64,000 nucleotides of DNA, taken from NCBI RefSeq assembly GCF_003383095.1, contig NZ_PSYW01000003.1, forward strand, positions 62,001 through 126,000. The letters run 5' to 3'. The position numbers and the translations under genes are program-made. The notes below the pieces were generated by a model that saw only the letters and a program-made list of their open reading frames with translations, ran no database searches and was not told the origin of the DNA. Below are positions 1 to 7,667 of this stretch, piece by piece. The number at the start of each line of letters is the position of its first letter. Position 1 is the stretch's first letter. Origin of the DNA: Haloferax sp. Atlit-12N. Its GTDB lineage: Archaea; Halobacteriota; Halobacteria; Halobacteriales; Haloferacaceae.

Positions 1-1
1 C

Positions 2-493
2 GACGCCGTCGGGGCGCTCGTCCCGTTCTTCCTCAAGCTCACGATTATCTCGGTCATCAGCCTCGCCGTCTTCTCGGCGATGAGCCCGCAGAAACTCAGC
101 AAGGGGATGTTGCGTCTGGGCGTCCCTCGACAGCTCACGTTCGCCATCGCGTACGGCTACCGGATGATGCCGCTCCTCGTCGAGGAGTACCACGCGCTCA
201 TCAACTCCTTCCGCCTCCGGAGCAAGGTTCCCGAAAAGCAGGGGCTGTTCAGGTGGCGCTACTTCTACTACCTGCTGACGCTCTCGGTCAAGGCGTTCTA
301 CCCGCTGATTTTCAACGTGGCGAAGCGCTCGCGGGTAACCGTGGAGGCGATGGAGACGAAGGGGTTCTCGCGCTCGCTGGGCGACGAACAGAGCCAAGCC
401 CTCCGGACCGAGGGCATGATGGTTCGGACCAGAGACGTCACGTTCGTCTTTGGGTCGCTGCTGTTCGTCGCCGCGGTCTGGGTGTTTACCTGA
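2..493 (+). CDS. ECF transporter T component (EcfT/CbiQ family), 5' partial
   Basis: The reading frame is open from base 2, so the gene begins before the window; 163 residues are visible. EcfT is the membrane scaffold that couples two ATPases to a substrate-binding S component in vitamin and metal uptake. The visible part has a hydrophobic start, the loop with LRLGVPRQLTFAIAYGYRMMPLL and the cytoplasmic stretch AKRSRVTVEAMETKGF. That stretch corresponds to the coupling region, where family members usually show Ala-Arg-Gly type motifs; here the second reads TKG. A last membrane segment ends the protein. The S component and ATPases would lie upstream, outside the window, so the substrate (cobalt, nickel, biotin or another) cannot be told. 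Confidence 0.85.
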   Translation, partial: DAVGALVPFFLKLTIISVISLAVFSAMSPQKLSKGMLRLGVPRQLTFAIAYGYRMMPLLVEEYHALINSFRLRSKVPEKQGLFRWRYFYYLLTLSVKAFYPLIFNVAKRSRVTVEAMETKGFSRSLGDEQSQALRTEGMMVRTRDVTFVFGSLLFVAAVWVFT

Positions 494-692
494 GCTGACG
501 GCACGCGTCGCCCCGCGGACTATTTTCGACTCCGTACGACTACCGAACACAGGGTACCGCTACCGAGCAGAAAGTGAGGCAGACAATCCACATAGCAACC
601 ACTTCATCGGTCATCGCCGTCAACGAGAGTATGCGAACGAGACAGATGCCGCCGGTCGGACGCGGGAGGCGCTCGGGGCGTGGTGAGCCGAG

Positions 693-1982
693 ATGAACTC
701 CGCAACGCGGGCGGAGAGAGTACCCGCCAACGACGAACCAGAATCCACAGGTGAGGAGCCCATCGGGGCCGCACATCGATACCTCCCGTGGGTAGTCGCC
801 GCCGGGTCGGCTATCCCGGTCGGCGCGCAGGTCATGGTGCTCCCGCCGGACCCGACGACGACGGCGCTCGACCTCGTCGGCGAGGGCGTCGTCGTCGCCG
901 TCCTCTTCGCGTGCCTGTTCGTGGTCCGACGAGTACGCGACCCGTTCGTCTTCTACCCGCTGGCGGGCGGCGTCGCGGCCTCGTACCTGTTCGCGCTGAC
1001 CGACTTCCTCGACGAGTTCGTCGAGCAGCCCGTCTGGTTCAGCTATCTGTTCGAAGACGGGGCACAGGCGGCCGGCGCGGCGCTCCTCGTGTTCGGCATC
1101 TACCGGTGGACCGTCGCGCGACAGCGACGGGAGACCGAACTCCGCCAACAGCGCGAACAGCTCGCCGTCCTCAACCGCGTCCTCCAACACGACATCCGAA
1201 ACGACGCGCTAGTCATCCGCGGGTGGGCGTCGGTCGTGCGGAAAGAGGCGGGGCCGGCGGCCGACGAACGGCTGGAGAACATCGTCGCCGCGAGCAACGG
1301 CATCATCGACCTCACCGAGAGCACGGCGCAGTTCACTGACGTGCTTACCTCGGAGCGGACCGCAGACCTCGAACCGAAGCCGCTGGCCGAGACCATCGAG
1401 GCGGAGCTTCGGAAGGTCCGAGCCGGACACGACACCGACGTAGCCGTCTCCGGAGACCTGCCCGAGGTGAACGTTCTCGCCCACAGCATGCTCTCCGCGG
1501 TCTTCCGAAACCTCCTCGTCACGGCCGTCGAGCGGGCGGACGCCGAGCGTCCGGGAATCCGCCTGCGCGCCGAGCGCGGCGCGGAGACCGTGACCGTCCG
1601 TATCTCCGACGACGGCCCGCCGTTCACGGAAGACGCCTTCCCGGACGCGGGCGAGACCGTCGCGGGGTCCCCCGAGTCCCGAGGTCTCTCGCTCGTCGCC
1701 GCGCTCGTCGAACAGTTCGACGGGACTGTCGCGGTCGAAAATCACCCCGAGGGCGGCGCTACCGTCGCCGTCACTCTCAAGCTCGCCGAACACGCCGCGA
1801 CTTCCCCCGCCGACCGAATCGTCGAGGGAGTCAACGAGAGCGAATCGTCACCCTCGACGTCGCGCCCGGTGACGGGCCTCGACGCGGACGACCGAGACGA
1901 CTTCGCCGCCGTGCACTCGGACCGCGAATCGCCGGCCGGTCGGGGTCCGTCTACTGGCCGCGGCGACGCCGCAAACTACTGA
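693..1982 (+). CDS. Membrane-bound sensor histidine kinase
   Basis: This 429-residue protein has about four membrane segments (roughly residues 31-50, 60-79, 85-105 and 119-140). A short coiled-coil-like linker follows, then a HisKA-type helix with the phospho-acceptor His166 in LQHDIRND. The C-terminal ATP-binding domain (about 215-365) carries an SDDGPPF D-box, while its GLSLVAALVEQ stretch matches the usual G2 region. No separate sensor domain is visible, so the membrane part is the likely sensor. The last 60 residues are a low-complexity acidic/Ser-rich tail. No response regulator is adjacent, which is common for haloarchaeal kinases. The ATG at 693 is the first in frame before the membrane block. 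Confidence 0.85.
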   Translation: MNSATRAERVPANDEPESTGEEPIGAAHRYLPWVVAAGSAIPVGAQVMVLPPDPTTTALDLVGEGVVVAVLFACLFVVRRVRDPFVFYPLAGGVAASYLFALTDFLDEFVEQPVWFSYLFEDGAQAAGAALLVFGIYRWTVARQRRETELRQQREQLAVLNRVLQHDIRNDALVIRGWASVVRKEAGPAADERLENIVAASNGIIDLTESTAQFTDVLTSERTADLEPKPLAETIEAELRKVRAGHDTDVAVSGDLPEVNVLAHSMLSAVFRNLLVTAVERADAERPGIRLRAERGAETVTVRISDDGPPFTEDAFPDAGETVAGSPESRGLSLVAALVEQFDGTVAVENHPEGGATVAVTLKLAEHAATSPADRIVEGVNESESSPSTSRPVTGLDADDRDDFAAVHSDRESPAGRGPSTGRGDAANY

Positions 1983-2086
1983 CCGCCCATCCCGACTTCG
2001 CCTTTGTACCCTCTTTTGGGCCACCCCCCGGTATCCAATCTCACCGCGCGCCAAGCATATGTGTACTCCCCGAATAGCAGTCGACA

Positions 2087-2728
2087 GTGAGCGACCCACA
2101 CGACTCCCCGGGTGGAAAGCGCGGCCCCGAGAGCAAGGTCAACCGACTGCTCCGCGAGCGTGGTCTCGACGGGTTCGGCGCGGAGCTCGAACGGCGCTGG
2201 ACCGCCGAAGCGGACGCGCGGTCGAGCCTCCGTGACCTCGCAGACGCGTTCAACCGACGGCTCCTTCGCGCGGCGCTCGACGAGCGGAACGAACGCGTCA
2301 TCGACGGCGAGGTCGAGAATCTGTACCGCGTGCTCACCGACGACGGCGTTTCGAGCGGGTCGCGAACGGATGCGGTCCGCCGGCTCGAACGCGCCGGCGT
2401 CGACGTAGCGCGACTCGAGACCGATTTCGTCTCGCACCGGGCGATGCGGACGTATCTCACCTCGTACCGCGGCGTGACGCCGCCGTCGGAGGCCGACCGC
2501 GACGATGGTGACCTCCGCGAGCGCCGGTCGGAGACCATTCGACGCCTGCTGGGTCGCGTCGAGCGCGTCACCGACAAGTCGCTGTCCGACCTCGCGGCCG
2601 CCGACGAACTCGACTTCGCTCCCGACGCCGCCGAGGTGTACGTCGACGTTCGCGTCCACTGCCCGGGCTGTGACTCCCAATACACGGTCGAAGACCTCAT
2701 CGATAGGGGCGGTTGCGACTGCGAGTAG
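2087..2728 (+). CDS. rdfA: RdfA family protein (rod-determining factor-like)
   Basis: This 213-residue protein starts with GTG. It resembles the haloarchaeal RdfA family, whose Haloferax volcanii member is needed for rod-shaped cells. Recognisable parts are the N-terminal KVNRLLRERGL segment, the LRDLADAFNRRLLRAAL helix, and a central DGEVENLYRVLTDD stretch that leads to DFVSHRAMRTYL. The C-terminus has four cysteines (192, 195, 210, 212) that could bind a metal. The next gene is an SMC-related protein, the usual partner of this family. The 330-bp gap between them suggests separate control rather than tight coupling. Family call is from memory of characteristic motifs; the role in shape is by homology only, since haloarchaea often carry several paralogues. 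Confidence 0.75.
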   Translation: MSDPHDSPGGKRGPESKVNRLLRERGLDGFGAELERRWTAEADARSSLRDLADAFNRRLLRAALDERNERVIDGEVENLYRVLTDDGVSSGSRTDAVRRLERAGVDVARLETDFVSHRAMRTYLTSYRGVTPPSEADRDDGDLRERRSETIRRLLGRVERVTDKSLSDLAAADELDFAPDAAEVYVDVRVHCPGCDSQYTVEDLIDRGGCDCE

Positions 2729-2797
2729 TCCGTTTCGCGCTCTCCGAACCACGGTTTCGAGCGACCAGTGACGACCGGATTCTCGGGGCGAAAAATC

Positions 2798-2819
2798 GTT
2801 CCACCGATAGCTGTGGAAC
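2798..2819. promoter_or_regulatory. Palindrome GTTCCA-N10-TGGAAC, copy 1
   Basis: Perfect inverted repeat with arms GTTCCAC and GTGGAAC. The spacer shares CGATAG with the second copy at 2984. It sits in the gap before the SMC-related gene and is probably a protein-binding site. Confidence 0.6.
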
Positions 2820-2983
2820 TGATTTGTGGTTCCTGCCGACAGACGAGGAGACGGCCCGAGAGGAAAGCGACGACGGGGGAGTTCGAACACAGTTCCGGAC
2901 TCGCTGATCGTCGGCTGTTCCCGTATCGGCCCAAATCGGAGTCGATAGACGCCGAGCGTACGGTTGGAACCCGTGCAAAATGC

Positions 2984-3005
2984 GTTCCAGCGATAGTAGT
3001 GGAAC
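2984..3005. promoter_or_regulatory. Palindrome GTTCCA-N10-TGGAAC, copy 2
   Basis: Identical to copy 1 at 19 of 22 positions, including the asymmetric spacer CGATAG, and 186 bp downstream of it. It lies 53 bp before the ATG at 3059. A spacer conserved beyond the arms suggests duplication or sequence-specific recognition. Confidence 0.6.
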
Positions 3006-3058
3006 GGGTTTGGGACCCGTCACCAACTGTTTTCACGGCCCCCCGTGTGGAACACCGT

Positions 3059-5002
3059 ATGGCCACGACGAACGGACCGGCCCGCCTGACCGTAGCGCGG
3101 TTCGCCGGCCTCGACGACGCGACCGTCGAGTTCGAGCCCGGCGTCTCCGTCGTCACGGGACGCGACGCGGCTGACCGAACACCGCTCCTGTGGGGTCTCG
3201 CGGCCGCGCTGGGAAGCGATGAACTCCCGTTTAACGAGGGCTTTGACGGCGGTCGGGTCGAACTCGCCGTCGAGAGCGAGACGTACACGCGGACGTTCGT
3301 GAGGGAGGGCGACCGCGTCGTCGCGTCCGGCGACCCGTACCTCGAAGACTCGACGACCGCCGACCTGTTCGCGTTCCTGCTCGGCTCCGACGAGGCCCGG
3401 CAGGCGGTGACCGGCGAGCGCGACCTGCGGGCGCTCGTCACGCACTCGGTCGACATCGACGCCGTCAAAGAGGAAATCGCGGAGCTCCGCGCCGAGCGCG
3501 CCGAGTTAGACGACCGAATCGCGGAGCTGTCCACGCTCGAATCCGAGCGCCCCCGACTCCGCGAGCGCCGCGACGAACTGGACGCGGCCGTCGAGCGCTT
3601 GGAGGCCGAGTTAGCAGACCGGCAGGAGACGCTCGCTCGAATCGAAGCATCGGCGGTCGACGCCGACACTGACGCGCGGACGGAAACCGATGCCGACGCG
3701 TCGGACGCGGAGACGCGGGCGGACCGATTACGGGAGTTGAACGCGGCGCTCGACGACGCCCAGTTCGAACTCGAGGCCGAGCGGGAGTCGCTTGACGCGC
3801 TCGACGCCGAACTCGACGAGGTCGAATCAGCACTCGCGTCGTGTCCCGCCGACACCGCCGGCGAACTCGACGAGTTGACCGACGAACTTTCCGAGTCACG
3901 CGCGCGAAAACGACGGTTAGATGCGGACATCACCGACGTTCAGCGGACGCTACGGTTCAACGAACAGTTCCTCTCGTCGGGGACGTCGCCCGTCGCCGCG
4001 AGCGCGGGCGAGGACGGCGGAGCCAACGATGACGACCGGGTCGTCTGCTGGACGTGTGGGACCTCGGTCCCCGAAGCGAGCATCGAATCGACGCTCGACC
4101 AACTCCGGACGCTCCGCGACGACCGCCGCGAGGAGCGCGCCGAACTCACCGACCGCCTCGAACGACTCCAAGAGCGCCGGTCGGAACTCGAAGACCAACG
4201 ACGACGGCGACGCGACCTCGAAACTCGACGCGATGAGTTACGCCGCGAGCGCGCCGAACGCCGGGCGCGAGTCGAGGACCTCGAAACCCAACGCGACGCC
4301 CTCGAATCGGATATCGCCGACCTGAGACGCGATGTCGAGGCCGCGGAGCCGGACGACCGCGCCGCGGTCCTCGCCGCCCATCGAGAGGTCAACCGAGTCG
4401 AGTTCGAGTTGGAGCGGCGACGCGAGGAGCGCGATGCCGTCGTCAAGGACCTCGACTCCCTCGAAGTCCAACTCGACCGACGGGCGGACCTCGAAGCTCG
4501 GCAGGACGAAATCGACGACCGAATCGTCGAGCTTCGGAGTCGTATCGAACGGCTCGAATGCGCGGCTGTCTCGGCGTTCAACGACCGGATGGCGGACGTC
4601 CTCGACGCCCTCGAATACGACCCCCTCGCCCGCCTCTGGATCGAGAGACGGGGCGACGGAGACGCCCTCGACGACGCGGACGCGGCTCCCACGGGGCGAT
4701 TCGTCCCGCACATCGAGCGCCGGACGGACGATGGAACCGTCTACGAGGACGTTATCGACCACCTCCCGGCGTCCGAGCACGAGCTTATCGGTCTCGTGTT
4801 CGCCGTTGCCGGCTACCTCGTCCACGAAGTGTCCGACGACGTTCCGTTCTTCGTTCTCGACTCGGTCGAGGCCATCGACGCCGAGCTCGTTCGCAGGCTT
4901 CTCGCCTACGTCGGCCAGGATGCCAACTACGTCGTCGGCGGCGTGTCCAGTGAGAGCGCGCAGGGCCTCCCGGAGTCGTACCGACGACTTCGGACTCCGT
5001 GA
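3059..5002 (+). CDS. Archaea-specific SMC-related protein (Sph3-like)
   Basis: 647 residues with the layout of a small SMC/Rad50-like ATPase: N-terminal nucleotide-binding half, a long charged coiled coil (about 130-540), and a C-terminal half. In the middle of the coil is a Rad50-type zinc hook, C330-W-T-C333, almost exactly half-way. The N-terminal P-loop is degenerate: GRDAADRTPLL (34-44) lacks the Walker A lysine, a feature I recall for the RdfA-linked SMC-related family. The C-terminus has a Walker-B-like FFVLDSVEAID (Asp601). The ATG at 3059 was chosen because an extended frame upstream runs through palindromes and non-coding sequence. Likely acts with RdfA on DNA or on cell-shape control; that is homology-based inference. 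Confidence 0.8.
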   Translation: MATTNGPARLTVARFAGLDDATVEFEPGVSVVTGRDAADRTPLLWGLAAALGSDELPFNEGFDGGRVELAVESETYTRTFVREGDRVVASGDPYLEDSTTADLFAFLLGSDEARQAVTGERDLRALVTHSVDIDAVKEEIAELRAERAELDDRIAELSTLESERPRLRERRDELDAAVERLEAELADRQETLARIEASAVDADTDARTETDADASDAETRADRLRELNAALDDAQFELEAERESLDALDAELDEVESALASCPADTAGELDELTDELSESRARKRRLDADITDVQRTLRFNEQFLSSGTSPVAASAGEDGGANDDDRVVCWTCGTSVPEASIESTLDQLRTLRDDRREERAELTDRLERLQERRSELEDQRRRRRDLETRRDELRRERAERRARVEDLETQRDALESDIADLRRDVEAAEPDDRAAVLAAHREVNRVEFELERRREERDAVVKDLDSLEVQLDRRADLEARQDEIDDRIVELRSRIERLECAAVSAFNDRMADVLDALEYDPLARLWIERRGDGDALDDADAAPTGRFVPHIERRTDDGTVYEDVIDHLPASEHELIGLVFAVAGYLVHEVSDDVPFFVLDSVEAIDAELVRRLLAYVGQDANYVVGGVSSESAQGLPESYRRLRTP

Positions 5003-5282
5003 CCCCGACTTGACGGTCCGAAACGACCCGTCCGTGACAGACATAGCTCTGTAATCATAATCCACTGAAAACGAACTACTCGAGAGATGCCCGTGCCATG
5101 CAGGAGTTACACGGGTAGGCCTGTTATGCACGGCCGGTCTCACTCGCAGCGACGTCGTAGGGACCGGCGTGTAGCCGGGACGCGAGCGTCGGTCCGCGTA
5201 CCTCGTCGGCTCGTTTCGAGTTGATGAATCCATCCAAAACGGGAATCAGCGGCAGAACCGGGTTGTTCGCGATTGGCAGCAG

Positions 5283-5299
5283 TTCTACTCATAGTAGAA
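5283..5299. promoter_or_regulatory. Candidate IclR operator (perfect palindrome)
   Basis: TTCTACTCATAGTAGAA: arms of 7 bases, spacer of 3. The same architecture recurs at 5525-5541 and 6385-6401 and, weaker, at 6509-6525, all flanking the IclR gene. Confidence 0.6.
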
Positions 5300-5333
5300 G
5301 TACGTGAGGCGGACAAGCGCCTCTGTGCTTGGT

Positions 5334-5348
5334 GTGCTCCGTGAGCAC
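5334..5348. promoter_or_regulatory. Palindrome GTGCTC-N3-GAGCAC
   Basis: Perfect arms of 6 bases with a 3-base spacer, 35 bp from the end of the previous palindrome and of similar geometry but different sequence. Possibly a second regulator's site. Confidence 0.4.
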
Positions 5349-5524
5349 ATGTGTCTAGTTGAACGGAAACCGAGGCTCACGTATCGAATCACTCACCGAT
5401 TCGGATTAATTATGAACATTCGTCAATCACCAGAGAGACACCCCACGGTATCAGTACGACGACAGCGAGGGTAAACCCGCGTGCGACGGCGTCGGCCGCG
5501 GTCGCTACCGACTTCGTGGGGTGT

Positions 5525-5541
5525 TTCCACCATCAGTAGAA
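5525..5541. promoter_or_regulatory. Candidate IclR operator overlapping its own promoter
   Basis: TTCCACCATCAGTAGAA follows the pattern TTCYACY-N3-AGTRGAW with one arm mismatch. It directly precedes, and touches, the TATA-like element of the IclR gene, so binding would be expected to repress the regulator's own transcription. Confidence 0.55.
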
Positions 5542-5570
5542 TTTATCTGTCCTGCTCCGAAAGGCGAACT

Positions 5571-6344
5571 ATGGCACCTAACGAAAGCGAAGGCGGCGGC
5601 AAGCGCGTGAAGGCGGTCATGCGCTCGTACCGGGTAATCGGCGTTCTGCGAGAGCAAGGGACGGTGCGGATTAACGACGTCGCGGACGCGCTCGAGGTGC
5701 CGACCAGTACTGCGCACGTACATCTGAAAACCCTCGAGGCGGCGGGGTACGTCGTCAAGGACGAACACGGGTACCGACTCGGACTTCGGTTCCTCCGCGA
5801 CGGAAGCATCACCCGGGGGCGCTTGGACGTGTACGGCGCGTCGCGGTCCGAAATCAAGGACCTCGCGGAGTCGACCGGCGAGGTGGCGAATCTCGGCGTC
5901 GAGGAGAACGGACAGCGGGTCATCGTCTACCAGGCCGAGGGCGACAAGGCGGTGTACGACAACGCGCCGATCGGCGAGTTCACGCACATGCATTGGACCG
6001 CGCTCGGAAAGGCGATTCTCGCGGAGCTCCCCGGCGAGCGGGTGACCGAAATCGTCGACGAGTACGGGCTCCCGACGAAGACCGACCACACGATCAGCGA
6101 CCGGGGGGCGCTCCTCGAAGAACTCGAGACGATACGGGAGCGAGAGTACGCGCTCGAGGACGAAGAGCGACGAGACGGGATTCGGTCCATCGCGGTCCCG
6201 CTCGTCAGCGACGGGTCGGTCATCGGCGCGGTGTCGCTGTCCGGACCGAAAGAGCGGTTCAACGACGACCGAATCGTGGACGAACTGTTCCCGGCGCTCA
6301 GAGACCGGAAGAACGTCATCGAGGTCAAGTACGCGTACGACTGA
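5571..6344 (+). CDS. IclR family transcriptional regulator
   Basis: 257 residues. The N-terminal winged helix (about 20-85) includes YRVIGVLREQGTVRINDVADAL and the recognition region VPTSTAHVHLKTLEAAGYV. The C-terminal ligand-binding domain has the family stretches GEVANLGVEENGQRVIVY and MHWTALGKAILAEL. IclR proteins usually bind a sugar acid or aromatic metabolite and control neighbouring catabolic genes. The next gene encodes mannonate dehydratase, followed by a TRAP transporter, so a hexuronate or aldonate intermediate is a likely effector. The ATG at 5571 is supported by the TATA-like box 27 bases upstream; an in-frame extension further upstream runs through that promoter. Confidence 0.9.
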   Translation: MAPNESEGGGKRVKAVMRSYRVIGVLREQGTVRINDVADALEVPTSTAHVHLKTLEAAGYVVKDEHGYRLGLRFLRDGSITRGRLDVYGASRSEIKDLAESTGEVANLGVEENGQRVIVYQAEGDKAVYDNAPIGEFTHMHWTALGKAILAELPGERVTEIVDEYGLPTKTDHTISDRGALLEELETIREREYALEDEERRDGIRSIAVPLVSDGSVIGAVSLSGPKERFNDDRIVDELFPALRDRKNVIEVKYAYD

Positions 6345-6384
6345 GCGCCATTCCCCGGTCGTTTCATCGGGTCGAACGAAATCT

Positions 6385-6401
6385 TTCCACTATGAGTGGA
6401 T
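6385..6401. promoter_or_regulatory. Candidate IclR operator before uxuA
   Basis: TTCCACTATGAGTGGAT, inner arms TCCACT/AGTGGA around a 3-base spacer. Same architecture as the sites at 5283 and 5525. It lies about 155 bases before the mannonate dehydratase start. Confidence 0.55.
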
Positions 6402-6508
6402 CAGAACCTCACAAAGATACGTTATGGATTCAAAACTGGCTGTAGAGGGGCTCTAGGGGACGATTCGTTGGTTCGCCGGACGACGATGCCGACAGCTGTG
6501 CGAAACGC

Positions 6509-6525
6509 TTTTACTTAGAGTGAGT
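6509..6525. promoter_or_regulatory. uxuA promoter with degenerate operator-like site
   Basis: TTTTACTTAGAGTGAGT resembles the IclR-site pattern with mismatches. It overlaps the TATA-like TTTTACTTA that lies 25-32 bases before the ATG at 6541. Confidence 0.35.
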
Positions 6526-6540
6526 CTGGGATGTGAGTGT

Positions 6541-7494
6541 ATGAATCCAGCAGTGATGCTGCCTCCCTCCCCGGACAGACGGTGGACCCTCGCCAAGCAA
6601 CTCGGCGTCGAAAGCGCCGTCGTACGGTTCTGGGGCGTCGACGACTGGTGGGAGTACGAGACGTTACTCGAAACCCGAAATCGGTTCGCAGACCACGGAT
6701 TCTCACTGGACGTCGTCGAGGACCGCCCGCCCATGGAGCGAACGGTCCTCGGTCAGGAGGGTCGAGACGAGGAGATCGAGACGGTGAAACGACTGCTTCG
6801 GAATATGGGACGCCTCGGCATCGACGTGTACTGCTGGGTGTGGACCGAAAACCCCGTCGGCGTCATCAGAACTTCCGATTCGATTCCGGACCGCGGTGAT
6901 TCGCTCGTCACCGGGTACGACCACGAGTGGCTGGAGCGCGCCGAGGACCACCCCGCGGCGGGTATCACCGAGGAGGAGCTGTGGGACAACCTCCAGTACT
7001 TCCTGGACGAAGTCGTGCCGGTCGCCGAGGAGGCGGGCGTCAAGATGGCACTGCACCCGGACGACCCGCCGGTCGAGGAGCTTCGGGGAGTTCCCCGCCT
7101 CGTCACGTCGCTCGAACGGTACGAGCGCGTCTTGGAACTTCACGAGAGTCCCAACCACGGCGTCACGTTCTGTCAAGGGAACTTCGCCGCGATGGGCGAG
7201 GACGTCCCGTCGGCGATTCGACGCCTCGGAGAGCGGATTCACTTCGTCCACTTCCGCGACGTCGAAGGGACGCCCGAGTCGTTCGTGGAGACGTGGCACG
7301 ACGACGGGCCCACCGACATGGCGGCAGCGATGGAAGCGTACCAAGACATCGGTTTCGACGGGGCGATTCGCCCCGACCACGTCCCCAAGATGCTCGGCGA
7401 GGAGGACCGAGCGGAAGCGCATGCGGGGTACACCGACATGGGCCGGCTGTTCGCAATCGGCTACATGAAGGGCCTCATCGAACGCGGACGGTAA
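6541..7494 (+). CDS. uxuA: Mannonate dehydratase
   Basis: 317 residues. The enzyme converts D-mannonate to 2-keto-3-deoxygluconate (KDG), a step of glucuronate breakdown. Family signs are a TIM-barrel-like start with VRFWGVDDWWEYE, the segment VYCWVWTENPVGVIRTSDS, the metal-site stretch MALHPDDPP, GVTFCQGNFAAMG, IHFVHFRDV and the late RPDHVPKM. The protein is shorter than the roughly 390-residue E. coli enzyme. The ATG at 6541 is preferred over a GTG at 6520 because of the TATA spacing. The KDG made here can be used by the kinase (18849-19814) and aldolase (19943-20590) encoded about 12 kb away. No glucuronate isomerase is visible in the window. Confidence 0.85.
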   Translation: MNPAVMLPPSPDRRWTLAKQLGVESAVVRFWGVDDWWEYETLLETRNRFADHGFSLDVVEDRPPMERTVLGQEGRDEEIETVKRLLRNMGRLGIDVYCWVWTENPVGVIRTSDSIPDRGDSLVTGYDHEWLERAEDHPAAGITEEELWDNLQYFLDEVVPVAEEAGVKMALHPDDPPVEELRGVPRLVTSLERYERVLELHESPNHGVTFCQGNFAAMGEDVPSAIRRLGERIHFVHFRDVEGTPESFVETWHDDGPTDMAAAMEAYQDIGFDGAIRPDHVPKMLGEEDRAEAHAGYTDMGRLFAIGYMKGLIERGR

Positions 7495-7667
7495 CACCGA
7501 ACCCGACCGGTCAGCCTCGTCTTGTCTCGCCCCGGCCGGCGACTACCGGCGACTGCGACGAGTACGAGTCGAACTACCCGGAGTAGAGGATATCTATCCT
7601 ATGATATATTATTAAAATGAATTATTGCGATAGATATAAGTACCAGTGTAGAATCGTTGTGAATGGT

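Larger units (their letters stand above)
2729..3058. other. Intergenic region with paired palindromes upstream of the SMC-related gene
   Basis: No gene is seen in these 330 bases. The region holds two near-identical 22-bp palindromes (listed separately) and an extra half-site GTGTGGAAC a few bases before the start codon at 3059. It most likely contains the promoter and operators of the downstream gene. A weak TATA-like TGTTTTCA lies about 28 bases before the start. Confidence 0.6.
5003..5570. other. Long intergenic region before the IclR gene
   Basis: 568 bases with no supported gene. It holds palindromes at 5283-5299 and 5334-5348 and an imperfect one at 5525-5541. The last abuts a TATA-like AATTTATC (about 5540-5547), which is about 27 bases before the ATG at 5571. 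The first part (5003-5280) shows nothing recognisable. Confidence 0.6.

Noticed and set aside
540-1190. 216-codon minus-strand frame
   Set aside because: Antisense to the histidine kinase gene; arises from GC-rich codon bias and has no recognisable domain.
2041-3933. 630-codon minus-strand frame rich in Ser and Arg
   Set aside because: Shadow of rdfA and the SMC-related gene; composition is typical of antisense reading.
6520-6540. GTG start seven codons upstream for uxuA
   Set aside because: It would begin inside the promoter; the ATG at 6541 has the correct TATA spacing.
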